The translations under genes were made by a program, and so were the position numbers. This document shows, piece by piece, positions 18,622 to 28,705 of a DNA stretch of 64,000 nucleotides. Every line of letters starts with the position of its first letter. Position 1 is the stretch's first letter. Source of the stretch: an uncultured Rhodobacterales bacterium (GTDB lineage: Bacteria > Pseudomonadota > Alphaproteobacteria > Rhodobacterales > Rhodobacteraceae). Under the pieces are notes generated by a model, which worked only from the letters and a program-made list of their open reading frames with translations, did not search any database and was not told where the DNA came from. The stretch is taken from NCBI GenBank assembly GCA_903873585.1, contig CAIQOV010000012.1:43425-107424 (forward strand), in the 5' to 3' direction.

Positions 18622-19349
18622 TCCGCCACCTCGGGTCGCCTTCCTTGGCCATGCACCAGCACGATGGCGAAATAGGGACAGTCTTCGATATTCGCCTCGG
18701 TAAGGCGTTGAATACGTTGGTTCGGCATCGTGCCAGCTTCCACCAGCCACGCAGAGTCCAACCGCCCCGCAGCTTGTAAAGCACGCCTGATCTTGGGCAA
18801 ATTGCGCCCTGTTTTCATCACCACCAGCGCATCGGCTTGTGTCATGAACCGCACCAAATCAGCCTCTGGTAGTGTGCCCATCAGCACCGACAGCACATCA
18901 TCGCCCCACGTGATGGGCTGGCCCGTCGCTGTCCAACAGCCTGACATGCCGGTGATGCCGGGGATAACTTCCATCTCCACAACGCCGGATAAGCGGCTGT
19001 AAAGATGCATGAAAGAGCCGTAGAAGAACGGATCCCCTTCACACAACACCACCACATCCGACATCTGCGCAACCTCGCGCAAGCGTGAGGCCCAATCGTC
19101 ATAGAACCGCGCAAGGGCGTCGTTATATTCCGGCCCGTCAAAGGGCAGTTCGGTGGTGACGGGATATTCCATCGCGTGTTCCACCGCATCGGTGCGCAAA
19201 AGCCCCGTCACAATGCGCCGCGCTTGGCCCGCACGGCCCGCTTTGCGGAAATAGGCAACTTGGGTGGCGGATGTGACCGCGCGGTGGGCACGCAGGCTCA
19301 TCAAATCGGGGTCGCCGGGGCCTAGGCCGGTGCAGATGATCTTGCCCAT
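18618..19349 (-). CDS. cobI: Precorrin-2 C20-methyltransferase
   Basis: 243 residues. CobI methylates C20 of precorrin-2. Seen are ICTGLGPGDPDLMSLRAHRA, VAYFRKAGR, CEGDPFFYGSFMHLYSRL and VIPGITGMSGCWTATGQPI, then VVMKTGRNLPKIRRAL. The ATG at 19349 is one base beyond the cobH stop, consistent with tight coupling. A start nine codons earlier would overlap cobH and lacks family support. Confidence 0.95.
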   Translation of the reverse strand: MGKIICTGLGPGDPDLMSLRAHRAVTSATQVAYFRKAGRAGQARRIVTGLLRTDAVEHAMEYPVTTELPFDGPEYNDALARFYDDWASRLREVAQMSDVVVLCEGDPFFYGSFMHLYSRLSGVVEMEVIPGITGMSGCWTATGQPITWGDDVLSVLMGTLPEADLVRFMTQADALVVMKTGRNLPKIRRALQAAGRLDSAWLVEAGTMPNQRIQRLTEANIEDCPYFAIVLVHGQGRRPEVAE

Positions 19350-19350
19350 G

Positions 19351-19980
19351 CTATTCCTTCCGGCTGGCAAGGGCATTCACCGCCGCCACCGTAATCGCCG
19401 ACCCGCCCAAACGCCCCTCGACCACGACTGAGGGCACAAGCGGGTTTTCAATCAGCGCTGCTTTCGATTCCGCCGCCCCCACAAAGCCAACAGGGCAGCC
19501 GATGATGGCCGCAGGGCGCGGGCAGCTTGGGTCTTCCAGCATATTCAGAAGGTGAAACAAAGCTGTAGGCGCGTTTCCTATAGCAACCACCGCCCCCGCC
19601 AGATGCGGTCGCCACAGTTCCAATGCGGCGGCAGAGCGCGTGTTGCCCATAGCCTTGGCCATATCAGCCACGCGCGGATCGTTCAGCGTGCAGATCACTT
19701 CGTTGTGCACAGGCAACCTAGCACGGGTGATGCCTTCGGATACCATCCGCGCATCGCACAAAATCGGCGCGCCTGCTTCAAGGGCGGCACGCGCGGCAAT
19801 CGCCATGCCGGGGGTGAAGCGCACGAACTTCTCTAGCCCCACCATCCCCGCCGCATGGATCATGCGCACCACGACCACCTCTTCTTCAGGCGAAAAGCAG
19901 CGCAGGTCGGCTTCGGCGCGGATCATGGCAAAGCTTTGCAGATAGATCGCAGCGCCGTTGGTTTCGTAAAGATGCGGCAT
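19351..19980 (-). CDS. cobH: Precorrin-8X methylmutase
   Basis: 209 residues. CobH moves the C11 methyl to C12, giving hydrogenobyrinic acid. The catalytic His is probably in MIHAAGMVGLEKFVRF. Also seen are PILCDARMVSEGITRARLP, GNAPTALFHLLNMLED and IIGCPVGFVGAAESK. The ATG follows directly on the cobG stop. Confidence 0.95.
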   Translation of the reverse strand: MPHLYETNGAAIYLQSFAMIRAEADLRCFSPEEEVVVVRMIHAAGMVGLEKFVRFTPGMAIAARAALEAGAPILCDARMVSEGITRARLPVHNEVICTLNDPRVADMAKAMGNTRSAAALELWRPHLAGAVVAIGNAPTALFHLLNMLEDPSCPRPAAIIGCPVGFVGAAESKAALIENPLVPSVVVEGRLGGSAITVAAVNALASRKE

Positions 19981-21111
19981 TTACAGGGCCTTGCCTAGGG
20001 TTTCTAATGTAATGTCTTGTGGGGCCATAACCGGCCCCAGCCCCCCCGCCCGTGCTTTGGGCAGAATGGAAAATCCTAGGGCCGTGGCCGAAAGCGTTAA
20101 GTCAGCCGCGCTCGGATGGGCACAGCCCTTGGCACAGCCCGACACGTGCAGCAGTTTGCCCTGCGGGACAAAGGGGGCCAGCCTGCGGGCCAAGGGGCGG
20201 GTTTCTTGCAAGGCTTGCGGGCAATCGGGCGCCCCCGTGCAAGCCAAAACGCGCAAGCGCGGATCGTTGGGGGTGGTGATCAGGGCGGGATTATAGGGCA
20301 GGTTAGCGCCTTGCAGCAGCACCATCCGCCACGGCGTGATGCGAAGGGCGGGGGCAAGGCCTGCCAGTCCTGCCAGCAATTCTGCGCGCAAAATGCCAAA
20401 CTCAAACCCCACCAGCGCGCCGTGCGGGGTCATTCCTGCCGCCGCTGCGGGGGCCTTTGCCGCCAAAGGCTGCGCGGTATCAAACGGCATATCCCCCTTG
20501 GGATGCGCCGCCATCCGCCCCCTGCCCTGCGTCATCCCGCCAGAGGCTACAAACCACTCCGCCATCGCCATCGCCTGCGCCACAGCGTCTTTTTGCGTCA
20601 CCGCTTGCCCGCCCAAAGCACCGTCTGCGCGCAAGATCAGCCCGCCAGAAGCGCCCCGTTCAAGGCGAATGTCGCAAGAGGTATCGGCCAGCACCCGCAG
20701 ATCGCCCAGATCAATCCCAAAGCCGAACTTGCTTGGAAGATCAGGCCCATGCCGCAGCGCGTGATAGAGCTCAGCCGCCAAAGCCGCCGTTTCGTCCCCC
20801 GCCCAGAACGGCGACAGCACCACATTGCGGTGGCTTTCCGTGACGGCATCGGGGTCAATCAGCCCCAGATCATCCAGCGCCGCAATCAACGGCGCATGGC
20901 TTTGCGAGGTCACACCGCGCAGTTGCACATTGGCACGCGCAGTCAGTTCAATGATCCCGTTGCCATGCGACAAAGCCGCTTCAGCAACCCCCAAAACCTG
21001 CGCTGCGGTCATCTGCGCCATGCGGGGCCTGATGCGCACCACCAGCCCATCGCCCGATTCCATCGGCCGCAACGCGCCGGGGCACCAGCCTTTGATGTCA
21101 AACTCAGCCAT
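19981..21111 (-). CDS. cobG: Precorrin-3B synthase
   Basis: 376 residues. CobG is a siroheme and [4Fe-4S] monooxygenase that hydroxylates C20 and forms the lactone of precorrin-3B using O2. It resembles a small sulfite reductase: the N-terminal [31 protein letters not shown], and the cluster cysteines in [11 protein letters not shown] and [12 protein letters not shown]. Its presence marks the oxygen-dependent pathway and creates demand for siroheme. It overlaps the cobN end by eight bases. Confidence 0.94.
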   Translation of the reverse strand: MAEFDIKGWCPGALRPMESGDGLVVRIRPRMAQMTAAQVLGVAEAALSHGNGIIELTARANVQLRGVTSQSHAPLIAALDDLGLIDPDAVTESHRNVVLSPFWAGDETAALAAELYHALRHGPDLPSKFGFGIDLGDLRVLADTSCDIRLERGASGGLILRADGALGGQAVTQKDAVAQAMAMAEWFVASGGMTQGRGRMAAHPKGDMPFDTAQPLAAKAPAAAAGMTPHGALVGFEFGILRAELLAGLAGLAPALRITPWRMVLLQGANLPYNPALITTPNDPRLRVLACTGAPDCPQALQETRPLARRLAPFVPQGKLLHVSGCAKGCAHPSAADLTLSATALGFSILPKARAGGLGPVMAPQDITLETLGKAL

Positions 21112-24100
21112 GGGCCACCTGCAATTCGGCGGCGATGGAATTGCGCCGTGTCACCCAAAGGCCCGCATCGCGCAAGCGCAAGAATGTGTCTTGCAATGCG
21201 GCCAAAGCATCGGGGTTTTCGCGGGCCAGAAAGTCGCGCAGATCGTCGCGCCCTAAGGTGGCTTCGTGATACATATCAAACAGATGCGGCGGCACCACTT
21301 GGGCCAGATGGGCGAAGGCGGCCATATGGTCCAAGGTGGCGGCAATTTCAGCCGCTCCGCGATAGCCGTGGCGCATCATGCCATCGGCCCACAGCGGGTT
21401 TGCGGCACGCGCGCGCACCACGCGGGCGATCTCTTCCGACAAGGTGCGCGCTTGGGGGGAATCGGGGCGTGTCGCATCCAGGTGATACAGTGTGGGCTTG
21501 GCTGCGCCCAACCGCGCCATGGCAGCGGCAAAGCCCGCCTCGTGCGAAGCATAATCTTGCGCCACCAGCACATCGGTTTCGACAAGGTCTTGCGAATGGA
21601 TAAAGCTATCCGCCCCACGCAACCGCGCCTCTAGCGCTGCGCGGTCTGGCGTGCTTTCACCGTCTTGACCGATGGCCCAGCTAGAGGCGGCAAGCCACGC
21701 TTCCCCTGCCGCAGCACGCGCCTCGGTTGAGAAATCGTCCGTCTCTATCCCCAAGCCATAGCGCCCCGGTTCAGGGGCAAAGACGCGCGGAGAGACGGTT
21801 AGATAGGGGTTATCTTCAACCTGCTCTTCGCGCGCCGCCAGCGCCGCAGCGCCCGTTTCAAACAATTGCGCCAAGCCGGGGAAGATGTCGCGAAACAGGC
21901 CCGACACGCGCAAGGTCACATCAATGCGCGGGCGGCCCAACAGGGCCAGCGGGATCACTTCCACCCCTGACACCCGTGCGGCGTTTTCATCCCACAGCGG
22001 CGCTAGGCCCGCCAGATGCAACGCCATGGCGAAATCTTCGCCCGCTGTGCGCATTGTGGCAGACCCCCACAGATCAACCACCAGCCCTTTGGGATAATCG
22101 CCGTGGTCTTGCAAATGGCGGCGCACCAGTTCTTCGGCAAGCTTAATCCCTTGCGCATGGGCCGCACGCGATGGCACAGCGCGCGGGTCCACCGAATACA
22201 GGTTGCGCCCCGTGGGCAGCACATCGCTGCGCCCACGGTGGGGCGAACCCGCTGGCCCTGCCGCAACCCGCTGGCCGTTCAGCGCGGCAAGCAGCCCCAA
22301 GCGTTCGCCCTCGCCCTGCGGACCACGGGCGAAGATGTGCAACCCATCGCCATATTGGCTTTCTTTGATGTCGCAGACAAAGCGGTCAATCCGCGTAATC
22401 GCCTCGGCGGCCGAAGCATTGCTTGGAATGGCCAGATCGTCTTCAACACCCTGCGCCTGCGCCTCATCGCGAATGGCGCGGATCAGGCGGTCACGGCGGG
22501 CGGGGTCGATGCCGTCGGCGGTGGAGTATTCATCAAGCAGCCGTTCCAGCCGTGCAAGGGTGGGGGGTATCCCCGCCTCGGCCAAGGGGGGGGGCATATG
22601 GCCAAGGGTCACAGCGCCAATGCGGCGCTTGGCTTGGGCGGCTTCACCCGGATCGTTGACGATAAAGGGATAGATGACGGGCAAGGGGCCAACCAGCGCC
22701 TCGGGCCAGCAGGTTGCCGACAGGGCGACCGATTTGCCCGGCAGCCATTCCAGCGTGCCATGCGCGCCCATGTGGATCAGCGCGTGGATGCCTTGGGCGC
22801 GCAGCCACAGGTAGAAGGCGACATAGCCGTGGCGCGGGGTGGCTTGCAGGTCGTGATATTCCGCATCGCGCTGCAAGGCGCGGCCCCGTTCGGGTTGCAG
22901 CGCGATCAGCGCTTGGCCTATCCGCAGGCAGGGGAAGTGAAAGGCCCCGTTTTGCACCAAAGGGTCCGTTTCCGGCGCGCCCCACAGCGCCAAGGCATTC
23001 CGAAGGTCGGGCGGCAGGGTTTGCAGCGCTTGTATGTAATCGGCCACGGGCCAAGCTTTATGCGTGCTTTGCAGGGCATCAGTGCTAAGGGTGTGGGCGG
23101 GAATGGCATAGCCCGCAGCGGCCAGATCGGCCAGCACCGCTTGGGTCGAGGCCAGCGCATCCAGCCCCACCGCATGGGCCATCTGATGCGCGCGGCCCGG
23201 ATAGGTTGACAAGATCAGCGCCAGTTTGCGCTTGGCCGTTGGGGTGCCCGCAAGGTCAACCCAAGCCTTCACCCGCGCCACGACAGCGGCGATGCGGTCA
23301 GCGTCGGCACGGTGCGCAAAGCGCGAGAATTGCAAATCAGGGTCGCGCTTGCCGGGGCTTTTGAAGCTGACCACCCCCGCTAACAGCCGCCCGTCAACCT
23401 CTGGCAGCACCACATGCATTGCCAGATCGGCGGGCGACAGGCCCCGTGCAGACCCCGCCCAATCCTTACGCCGCGCGGTGGAAAGCGCCACTTGGAACAC
23501 AGGGCACTCCATATCCAAGGGCGATGTTCCATCCCCGCCTTTGGCCGAAAAGGCCGTGGCATTGACAACCGCCACCGGCTTTGCCGCCCGCAAACTGCGC
23601 GCCACCCATTGCGCAGATGCGCCTTTGAGCGACGGCGCAAACAGCCCAAAGGCCGCAAGCCCCGCCTCTCGCAACGCAGCGATCAGCGCATCAATCGGCG
23701 CGGTGTCGGCAGCGGTCAGGTAGGAACGGTAAAACACCACCGCCACACCGCCTGTGGCAGGTGCATCGACAAGCCCCTGCAAAGGTTCATAAAACCCGCA
23801 ATCGGGCACGCGCTTGTCCCCCAACACCGGCCCCGCATAAAGCCCTGCGGCCAATGCCAATTGCGCAAGGGCCGCTTGCGCTGCCACAGCGCCCCCCGCA
23901 TCGCACAAGGCTTGCAAGCGGCGCAGGGTGGAAACGGGAAGGGTTGAAAGCTGATCCAACCGCGCATCCTCGCGCCCATCGGCGGGCAGGATGGCAAGCG
24001 CTATGCCCGATTTGCGCGCAAGGTCGGAAAGTGAGGCTAGGCCATAGGGCCAATAGGCTTCCCCCCCAATCAACCGCACCAGAATGGCCTTCGCGCCATG

Positions 24101-24328
24101 CGCCGTGCGCTCAATATAGGTATCCACCGACACCGGATGGCGCAGCGCGATCAGGTTGCACAGGCGCAAACTGGGCAAAGCCCCCTTGGCCCGCTGCCAA
24201 CCCGCGCCAAAAGCCCCAAGGTCGCTGTCAGAAAACGACAGCACCAGCATATCCGCAGGGTCTTGGCCCGGATCAAACGGCGCAGCCGTCTCCTCTAGCC
24301 CATGACTTTCGCGGAAGACGACGTGCAT
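21104..24328 (-). CDS. cobN: Cobaltochelatase subunit CobN
   Basis: 1074 residues, slightly shorter than many CobN proteins. It is the large subunit of the ATP-dependent aerobic cobalt chelatase that acts with CobS and CobT. Typical motifs are [47 protein letters not shown] and [19 protein letters not shown]. It starts one base after the cobW stop. No cobS or cobT is in the window, so the other subunits must be encoded elsewhere. Confidence 0.96.
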   Translation of the reverse strand: MHVVFRESHGLEETAAPFDPGQDPADMLVLSFSDSDLGAFGAGWQRAKGALPSLRLCNLIALRHPVSVDTYIERTAHGAKAILVRLIGGEAYWPYGLASLSDLARKSGIALAILPADGREDARLDQLSTLPVSTLRRLQALCDAGGAVAAQAALAQLALAAGLYAGPVLGDKRVPDCGFYEPLQGLVDAPATGGVAVVFYRSYLTAADTAPIDALIAALREAGLAAFGLFAPSLKGASAQWVARSLRAAKPVAVVNATAFSAKGGDGTSPLDMECPVFQVALSTARRKDWAGSARGLSPADLAMHVVLPEVDGRLLAGVVSFKSPGKRDPDLQFSRFAHRADADRIAAVVARVKAWVDLAGTPTAKRKLALILSTYPGRAHQMAHAVGLDALASTQAVLADLAAAGYAIPAHTLSTDALQSTHKAWPVADYIQALQTLPPDLRNALALWGAPETDPLVQNGAFHFPCLRIGQALIALQPERGRALQRDAEYHDLQATPRHGYVAFYLWLRAQGIHALIHMGAHGTLEWLPGKSVALSATCWPEALVGPLPVIYPFIVNDPGEAAQAKRRIGAVTLGHMPPPLAEAGIPPTLARLERLLDEYSTADGIDPARRDRLIRAIRDEAQAQGVEDDLAIPSNASAAEAITRIDRFVCDIKESQYGDGLHIFARGPQGEGERLGLLAALNGQRVAAGPAGSPHRGRSDVLPTGRNLYSVDPRAVPSRAAHAQGIKLAEELVRRHLQDHGDYPKGLVVDLWGSATMRTAGEDFAMALHLAGLAPLWDENAARVSGVEVIPLALLGRPRIDVTLRVSGLFRDIFPGLAQLFETGAAALAAREEQVEDNPYLTVSPRVFAPEPGRYGLGIETDDFSTEARAAAGEAWLAASSWAIGQDGESTPDRAALEARLRGADSFIHSQDLVETDVLVAQDYASHEAGFAAAMARLGAAKPTLYHLDATRPDSPQARTLSEEIARVVRARAANPLWADGMMRHGYRGAAEIAATLDHMAAFAHLAQVVPPHLFDMYHEATLGRDDLRDFLARENPDALAALQDTFLRLRDAGLWVTRRNSIAAELQVAHG

Positions 24329-24329
24329 C

Positions 24330-25361
24330 TTAGATCCCCAGCGTCTGGCGAATGGCGGCTTCGTTCAGATCACCCTGCTCGGCGATCACCACCAGATGCG
24401 ACGCGCGTGTCATTGTGCCCCAAGGCCTGTCAAACTGCGCACGCACCCGTTCGCCCACGGCCTGCACCAACAGGCGCATGGGTTTGCCCTGCACCGCAAC
24501 ATAGCCTTTGACGCGCAAGATTTTCTGTTCCCGCGCCAGCCGCGCGATCGCGGCGGTCAGCGCCTCCACACTCGCCACTTCGGGCAAGCTGATCACAAGC
24601 GAGTTGAAATCGTCATGCTCATGCCCGTCTTCGCCGTCATGGTGTGAGGGGCGCGCCAACAGATCATCTTCTGCCGCAGCCTGAAGCCCCAAGATCACCG
24701 AGGGGTCAATCACCCCTTCCGACAGCGTCAAAATCGGCAAATGAGGTCGGTTCTTTTCTGCGGCTTCCGCCTGCACCACGGCGCGGGCGGCGGCAATGCC
24801 TGCTTCGCCAGCCAGATCGGCCTTGGTCAGCAAAACGATGTCGGCACAGGCGATTTGATCCTCAAACACCTCGCCCAAGGGCGTGTCATGCTCACCCGCC
24901 GCAATCTGCGCTGCGGTCAATTCCCCCGCGAAATGGCCAGCGGCGACGGCTTCGGCATCGGCCAAGGTGATCACGCCATCGACGGTGATCAGCGAGCGAA
25001 TGCCCGGCCAATCAAACGCCTTGAGCAAAGGCTTGGGCAAAGCCAACCCCGAGGTTTCGATCAAGATATGATCGGGCCGCTTGGGCAGGGCCAACAGGGC
25101 TTCGATCGTGGGAATAAAATCTTCCGCCACGGTGCAGCAGATGCAACCGTTCGCCAGTTCCACGATGTTTTCCACGGGGCAATTGTCATCGGCGCAAGAT
25201 TTCAGAATGTCGCCGTCTACCCCCACCGTGCCAAACTCATTCACCAGCACCGCCAAGCGCTTGCCTTGCGGGTTGGCCATCAAATGCCGGATCAGCGTGG
25301 TTTTGCCCGCGCCCAGAAAGCCTGTGATGATCGTAACGGGAATTTTGGCAAGATCGGACAT
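24330..25361 (-). CDS. cobW: CobW family G3E GTPase, probable cobalt chaperone
   Basis: 343 residues. It is a G3E P-loop GTPase with Walker A ITGFLGAGKTTLIRHLM, the metal-binding CxCC in ANGCICCTV, LIETSGLALPKP and LLTKADLAG. A His/acid insert, PSHHDGEDGHEHDD, precedes the C-terminal CobW domain and may bind metal. The ATG at 25361 overlaps the DUF1636 stop by one base (TAATG). The position before cobN supports delivery of cobalt to the chelatase, which is the accepted proposal for CobW but not proved by sequence. Confidence 0.94.
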   Translation of the reverse strand: MSDLAKIPVTIITGFLGAGKTTLIRHLMANPQGKRLAVLVNEFGTVGVDGDILKSCADDNCPVENIVELANGCICCTVAEDFIPTIEALLALPKRPDHILIETSGLALPKPLLKAFDWPGIRSLITVDGVITLADAEAVAAGHFAGELTAAQIAAGEHDTPLGEVFEDQIACADIVLLTKADLAGEAGIAAARAVVQAEAAEKNRPHLPILTLSEGVIDPSVILGLQAAAEDDLLARPSHHDGEDGHEHDDFNSLVISLPEVASVEALTAAIARLAREQKILRVKGYVAVQGKPMRLLVQAVGERVRAQFDRPWGTMTRASHLVVIAEQGDLNEAAIRQTLGI

Positions 25362-25717
25362 TAAGCCTCCAACGGGGGAATACGGGCGAGAGATTGTTTG
25401 CGAAAGATCGTCGGGCGGTCGCGCCATGGCACAAGACCGTCGGTGGTTTTGGCGTAAGCCTCAGCGCCGGCCAGAATATCGGCGGCGTTGTCTTCGGTCA
25501 TGCGGCCATAAACATAGCCCCAAGCGCCCGCTTTCGATAGGCACACGGCAGCACCTGAATTGCACGCTGACAGGCATTCGATGGGCAGAACCTGCACCCC
25601 CTGCGGCGCAGGCAAAGCGGCAATCGCGGCGTAAAGGCGCGCACCAGTGCAAGCCTCGCCCTCGATCACGGGCAGGCCAGCTTTGCAGGTGGTGCAAATA
25701 TGCAGTCTTGCGGTCAT
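25361..25717 (-). CDS. DUF1636 small four-cysteine protein, first gene after riboswitch 2
   Basis: 118 residues from the ATG at 25717, which has GGGAGGA upstream. Cysteines are C8-x2-C11 (HICTTCKAG) and C48-x3-C52 (IECLSACNSG), plus C23 and C59. The spacing matches the paralog at 12552 and resembles [2Fe-2S] thioredoxin-like ferredoxins. An upstream start would run into the riboswitch. It is the first gene under the second cobalamin riboswitch and is coupled to cobW. The function is not established; electron transfer or metal handling in corrin assembly are the obvious options. Confidence 0.85.
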   Translation of the reverse strand: MTARLHICTTCKAGLPVIEGEACTGARLYAAIAALPAPQGVQVLPIECLSACNSGAAVCLSKAGAWGYVYGRMTEDNAADILAGAEAYAKTTDGLVPWRDRPTIFRKQSLARIPPLEA

Positions 25718-25800
25718 CGTCCTCCCAAGGGGAAATGCCGGCAAATGGGGGTAAACCCCCAACTCGCCACGGCACACCCCGTCCGTCAAAGTCACACGCG

Positions 25801-25970
25801 CTGGCAGGTCTCCCGGCTTGCGAAGCTGGGGTTTCCCCCCGGTCAGCCCCCTTCCCGGTTGCCCAGTGGGTGTGGCTGACCTCTTCGGTCACGGTCGCGG
25901 GGGCGGCTGCATCCCAGGCTTTCGCCTGTCGCATTCCCTTTTAGCCTGTCGTAAGACAAGCACCAGTGCG
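25801..25970 (-). promoter_or_regulatory. Cobalamin riboswitch upstream of DUF1636-cobW-cobN
   Basis: On the minus strand: AAAAGGGAATGCGAC near the 5' end, GCCGCCCCCGCGACCGTGA in the core, CCACACCCACTGGG, and the B12 box AAGCCGGGAGACCTGCC at 25819-25803. The order and spacing fit the cobalamin class. It should repress the long cobW-cobN-cobGHIJ transcript when B12 is plentiful. The divergent cobO begins only about 50 bases beyond its 5' edge. Confidence 0.93.
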
Positions 25971-26019
25971 CCCTTACCTGTGGCAGGATGGGCCCCTAAC
26001 GTCAAGGACACCCCCCGCC

Positions 26020-26664
26020 ATGTCATCTGCGAAAACCGACACCGATACCGAAACCACCGCCAACCCCGATGCCCGCCACAATGCCAAGATGGCCAAGAAA
26101 AAGGCCGCGCGGGATAAGATCATGGCGGGCAAGGCGGGCGATCACGGGCTGATCATCGTGCATACCGGCACGGGCAAGGGCAAATCGTCCTCAGGCTTTG
26201 GCATGATCCTGCGCTGTGTCGCGCATGAGATGCCCTGCGCTGTGGTGCAGTTTATCAAAGGCGCGTGGGATACCGGCGAGCGGCGCTTGCTGACCGAAAA
26301 CTTCGCCGACCTGTGCGAGTTTCACGCCATGGGCGAAGGCTTTACATGGGAAACCCAAGACCGCGCCCGTGACATTGCCGCAGCCCAAGCCGGTTGGGCC
26401 AAGGCCAAAGAGCTGATCCGCGACCCCGACATCCGCTTTGTGCTGCTGGACGAAATCATCATCGCGATGCGCTATGATTACATCGACGTGGCCGAAGTGG
26501 TGGCGTTTTTGAAGGCCGAAAAGCCGCCCCTGACGCATGTTTGCCTGACGGGTCGCGGCGCATCGGAAGCTTTGATCGAAGCCGCCGATCTGGTCACCGA
26601 AATGACGCTGGTCAAACACCCGTTCCGGTCTGGCATCAAAGCCCAACCGGGGGTTGAGTTTTGA
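26020..26664 (+). CDS. cobO: Cob(I)yrinic acid a,c-diamide adenosyltransferase
   Basis: 214 residues. CobO transfers adenosyl from ATP to reduced corrinoid cobalt. The P-loop HTGTGKGKSSSGFGMILR, QFIKGAWDTGERRLL, and VLLDEIIIAMRYDYID are CobO/BtuR signatures. I chose the ATG at 26020 with AAGGA upstream; the N-terminal 30 residues are charged and poorly conserved. It is divergent from riboswitch 2 and leads the overlapping cobO-HAD-cobQ unit. It needs a Co(II) to Co(I) reductase that is not visible in the window. Confidence 0.95.
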   Translation: MSSAKTDTDTETTANPDARHNAKMAKKKAARDKIMAGKAGDHGLIIVHTGTGKGKSSSGFGMILRCVAHEMPCAVVQFIKGAWDTGERRLLTENFADLCEFHAMGEGFTWETQDRARDIAAAQAGWAKAKELIRDPDIRFVLLDEIIIAMRYDYIDVAEVVAFLKAEKPPLTHVCLTGRGASEALIEAADLVTEMTLVKHPFRSGIKAQPGVEF

Positions 26665-27263
26665 AGCTGATCGCGTGGGATTTTGACGGGGTGCTGAACA
26701 AAGGCCATCAGGGCGGCTTTGACGCTTGGCAGGCCGAATTTGAGGCCGATTTGGGCGTTTCGGCTGGGCTTTTTACCGATTTTGTTTTCAGCGACGGCAA
26801 GTTCAACGCCGTTTTGAACGGGGAACGTGATCTGCTAGACCTGCTGACCGATTACACCGCCACCCACGCGGTCCCCCATGCGCCTGAGGCGGTTCTAGAC
26901 TATTGGCTGACCAAAGACGCCGTGGTTGATCCCCAAGTGCTGGGCTGGCTGACCGCCTGCCCCATTCAAGGCGTGATTGCCACCAACAACGAACAGCGCC
27001 GTGCGGATTATATGTGGGATGTGATGGGGTTTAAGGCCCATATGGCGAAGATCTTTGCCTCTGGCCCTTTGGGGGTGAAAAAGCCTGACGGGCGGTTTTT
27101 TGCGGCGATTGAGGAGTGGTCGGGCTTGCCCCCCGCTGACATCTTGCTGATTGATGACGCCGAAAAGAACATCCATGCCGCAAGCGCGCGCGGGTGGCAG
27201 ACGTTTCACTTCACCGATGAAACGCGCCACAATTTGCCCACCGTTTTGGGAGTATCCCCGTGA
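26661..27263 (+). CDS. HAD-superfamily phosphatase-like protein inside the cob operon
   Basis: 200 residues starting at TTG (26661), overlapping the cobO stop as TTGA. All HAD motifs are present: nucleophile DFDGVLN at residues 7-13, Thr in ATNNEQR, Lys in [10 protein letters not shown], and the acidic [10 protein letters not shown] helical cap lies between motifs I and II. It also overlaps the cobQ GTG start by four bases, so it is translationally locked between two cobalamin genes. I do not recognise it as a named B12 enzyme. A small phosphatase is needed in B12 synthesis to remove the phosphate of alpha-ribazole-P or AdoCbl-P, so that is a reasonable but unproved role. Confidence 0.85.
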   Translation: MKLIAWDFDGVLNKGHQGGFDAWQAEFEADLGVSAGLFTDFVFSDGKFNAVLNGERDLLDLLTDYTATHAVPHAPEAVLDYWLTKDAVVDPQVLGWLTACPIQGVIATNNEQRRADYMWDVMGFKAHMAKIFASGPLGVKKPDGRFFAAIEEWSGLPPADILLIDDAEKNIHAASARGWQTFHFTDETRHNLPTVLGVSP

Positions 27264-28705
27264 GTGCCATCATGATTCAAGGCGCAGGGTCGAACGTGGG
27301 CAAGTCGCTGATCGTGGCTGGCCTGTGTCGTGCTGCCAAGCTGCGCGGGCTGTCGGTTGCGCCGTTCAAGCCGCAGAATATGTCGAACAACGCTGCCGTG
27401 ACAGTCGAGGGCGGCGAGATTGGCCGTGCGCAGGCCTTGCAGGCGCTGGCCTGCGGGCTGGAACCGCATACCGATATGAACCCCGTGCTGCTTAAGCCTG
27501 AATCCGAAGTGGGCTGCCAAGTCGTGGTGCAAGGCAAACGGGTGGCGACGGTGAAAGCGCGCGATTATGCACGGTTAAAGCCAAGCCTGATGCAGCCGGT
27601 GTTAGACAGTTTTCAACGCCTATCCGCGCAATATGATCTGGTCATCGTTGAAGGCGCAGGCTCTCCGGCTGAAGTCAATCTGCGCGCGGGGGATATTGCC
27701 AACATGGGCTTTGCGGCGGCTGCCCAAGTGCCCGTTGTGCTGGTCGGCGATATTGATCGCGGCGGGGTGATTGCGCAAATGGTGGGCACAAAAGCCGTGC
27801 TCGACCGTGACGATGAAGCCCGCATCAAAGGCTTTATCATCAACAAGTTTCGCGGCGACCCTAGCCTGTTTGACGATGGCTATGCGATGATCGCCGCCCA
27901 AACTGGCTGGCAGGGTCTTGGCGTTCTGCCCTATTTCCCTCAAGCGTGGCGTCTGCCTGCCGAAGACGCGCTGGATATTGCGCAAACGACTGGATCGGGT
28001 GCCAAGATCGCCTGCCTGCAATTGTCGCGCATCGCGAATTTTGACGATCTTGACCCGCTTAAGGCCGAACCCGGCGTGCAAGTGGTGATGATCGGTCCCG
28101 GCCAAGCCATTCCGGGTGATTGTACCTTGGTGATCATTCCGGGCAGCAAATCAACGCGCGGTGATCTGGCCTATCTGCGCGCCCAAGGCTGGGACATCGA
28201 CCTTGCCGCCCACCATCGGCGCGGCGGGCGTATTTTGGGCATTTGCGGCGGCTATCAGATGCTGGGGCGAACCGTGGCTGATCCGGATGGGATCGAGGGG
28301 CCTGCAGGTGTCACGCAAGGCTTGGGGCTGCTGGATGTGGATACCACCATGACCAGCGATAAGCGGTTGACGCGGACTAAGGCGGTGCATGTCGGCACGG
28401 GTGAACCGATCGAGGCTTACGAAATCCACATCGGCCGATCAGACGGCCCCGCCCGCGCGCAGCCCTTCGCCATGGTGCAAGACCACCCCGAAGGCGCAGT
28501 GTCGCCCGATGGTTTGGTGATGGGCAGCTATCTGCACGGGATGTTTTCTTCCGACACCTTCCGCGCGGCATTTTTGGCGGGCTTAGGCGTGCCAACCCAA
28601 GTGCGCGACCACGGGGCCGAGGTTGAGGCGACCTTGAACGACCTTGCCGCCCATATCGAAGCCCATCTGGATGTGGCGGGTTTGTTGGCTTTAGCGCGCG
28701 GCTAA
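27260..28705 (+). CDS. cobQ: Cobyric acid synthase
   Basis: 481 residues from a GTG at 27260 with GGGAG about 8 bases upstream. CobQ amidates the b, d, e and g side chains of adenosylcobyrinic diamide. It has the P-loop-like [31 protein letters not shown], and the glutaminase nucleophile in [13 protein letters not shown] tail [10 protein letters not shown] completes the amidotransferase. Its last 15 bases overlap the convergent cobC. Confidence 0.96.
   Translation: MSAIMIQGAGSNVGKSLIVAGLCRAAKLRGLSVAPFKPQNMSNNAAVTVEGGEIGRAQALQALACGLEPHTDMNPVLLKPESEVGCQVVVQGKRVATVKARDYARLKPSLMQPVLDSFQRLSAQYDLVIVEGAGSPAEVNLRAGDIANMGFAAAAQVPVVLVGDIDRGGVIAQMVGTKAVLDRDDEARIKGFIINKFRGDPSLFDDGYAMIAAQTGWQGLGVLPYFPQAWRLPAEDALDIAQTTGSGAKIACLQLSRIANFDDLDPLKAEPGVQVVMIGPGQAIPGDCTLVIIPGSKSTRGDLAYLRAQGWDIDLAAHHRRGGRILGICGGYQMLGRTVADPDGIEGPAGVTQGLGLLDVDTTMTSDKRLTRTKAVHVGTGEPIEAYEIHIGRSDGPARAQPFAMVQDHPEGAVSPDGLVMGSYLHGMFSSDTFRAAFLAGLGVPTQVRDHGAEVEATLNDLAAHIEAHLDVAGLLALARG

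Noticed and set aside
20116..21603. A 495-codon open frame on the plus strand, antisense to cobG and the end of cobN
   Set aside because: Its protein is rich in Arg, Pro, His and Gln with no domain, as expected of a shadow frame in G+C-rich DNA; cobG and cobN on the other strand are certain.
22016..23209. A 397-codon open frame antisense to cobN
   Set aside because: No recognisable motif, no ribosome site, and it lies wholly inside cobN, whose motifs are clear.
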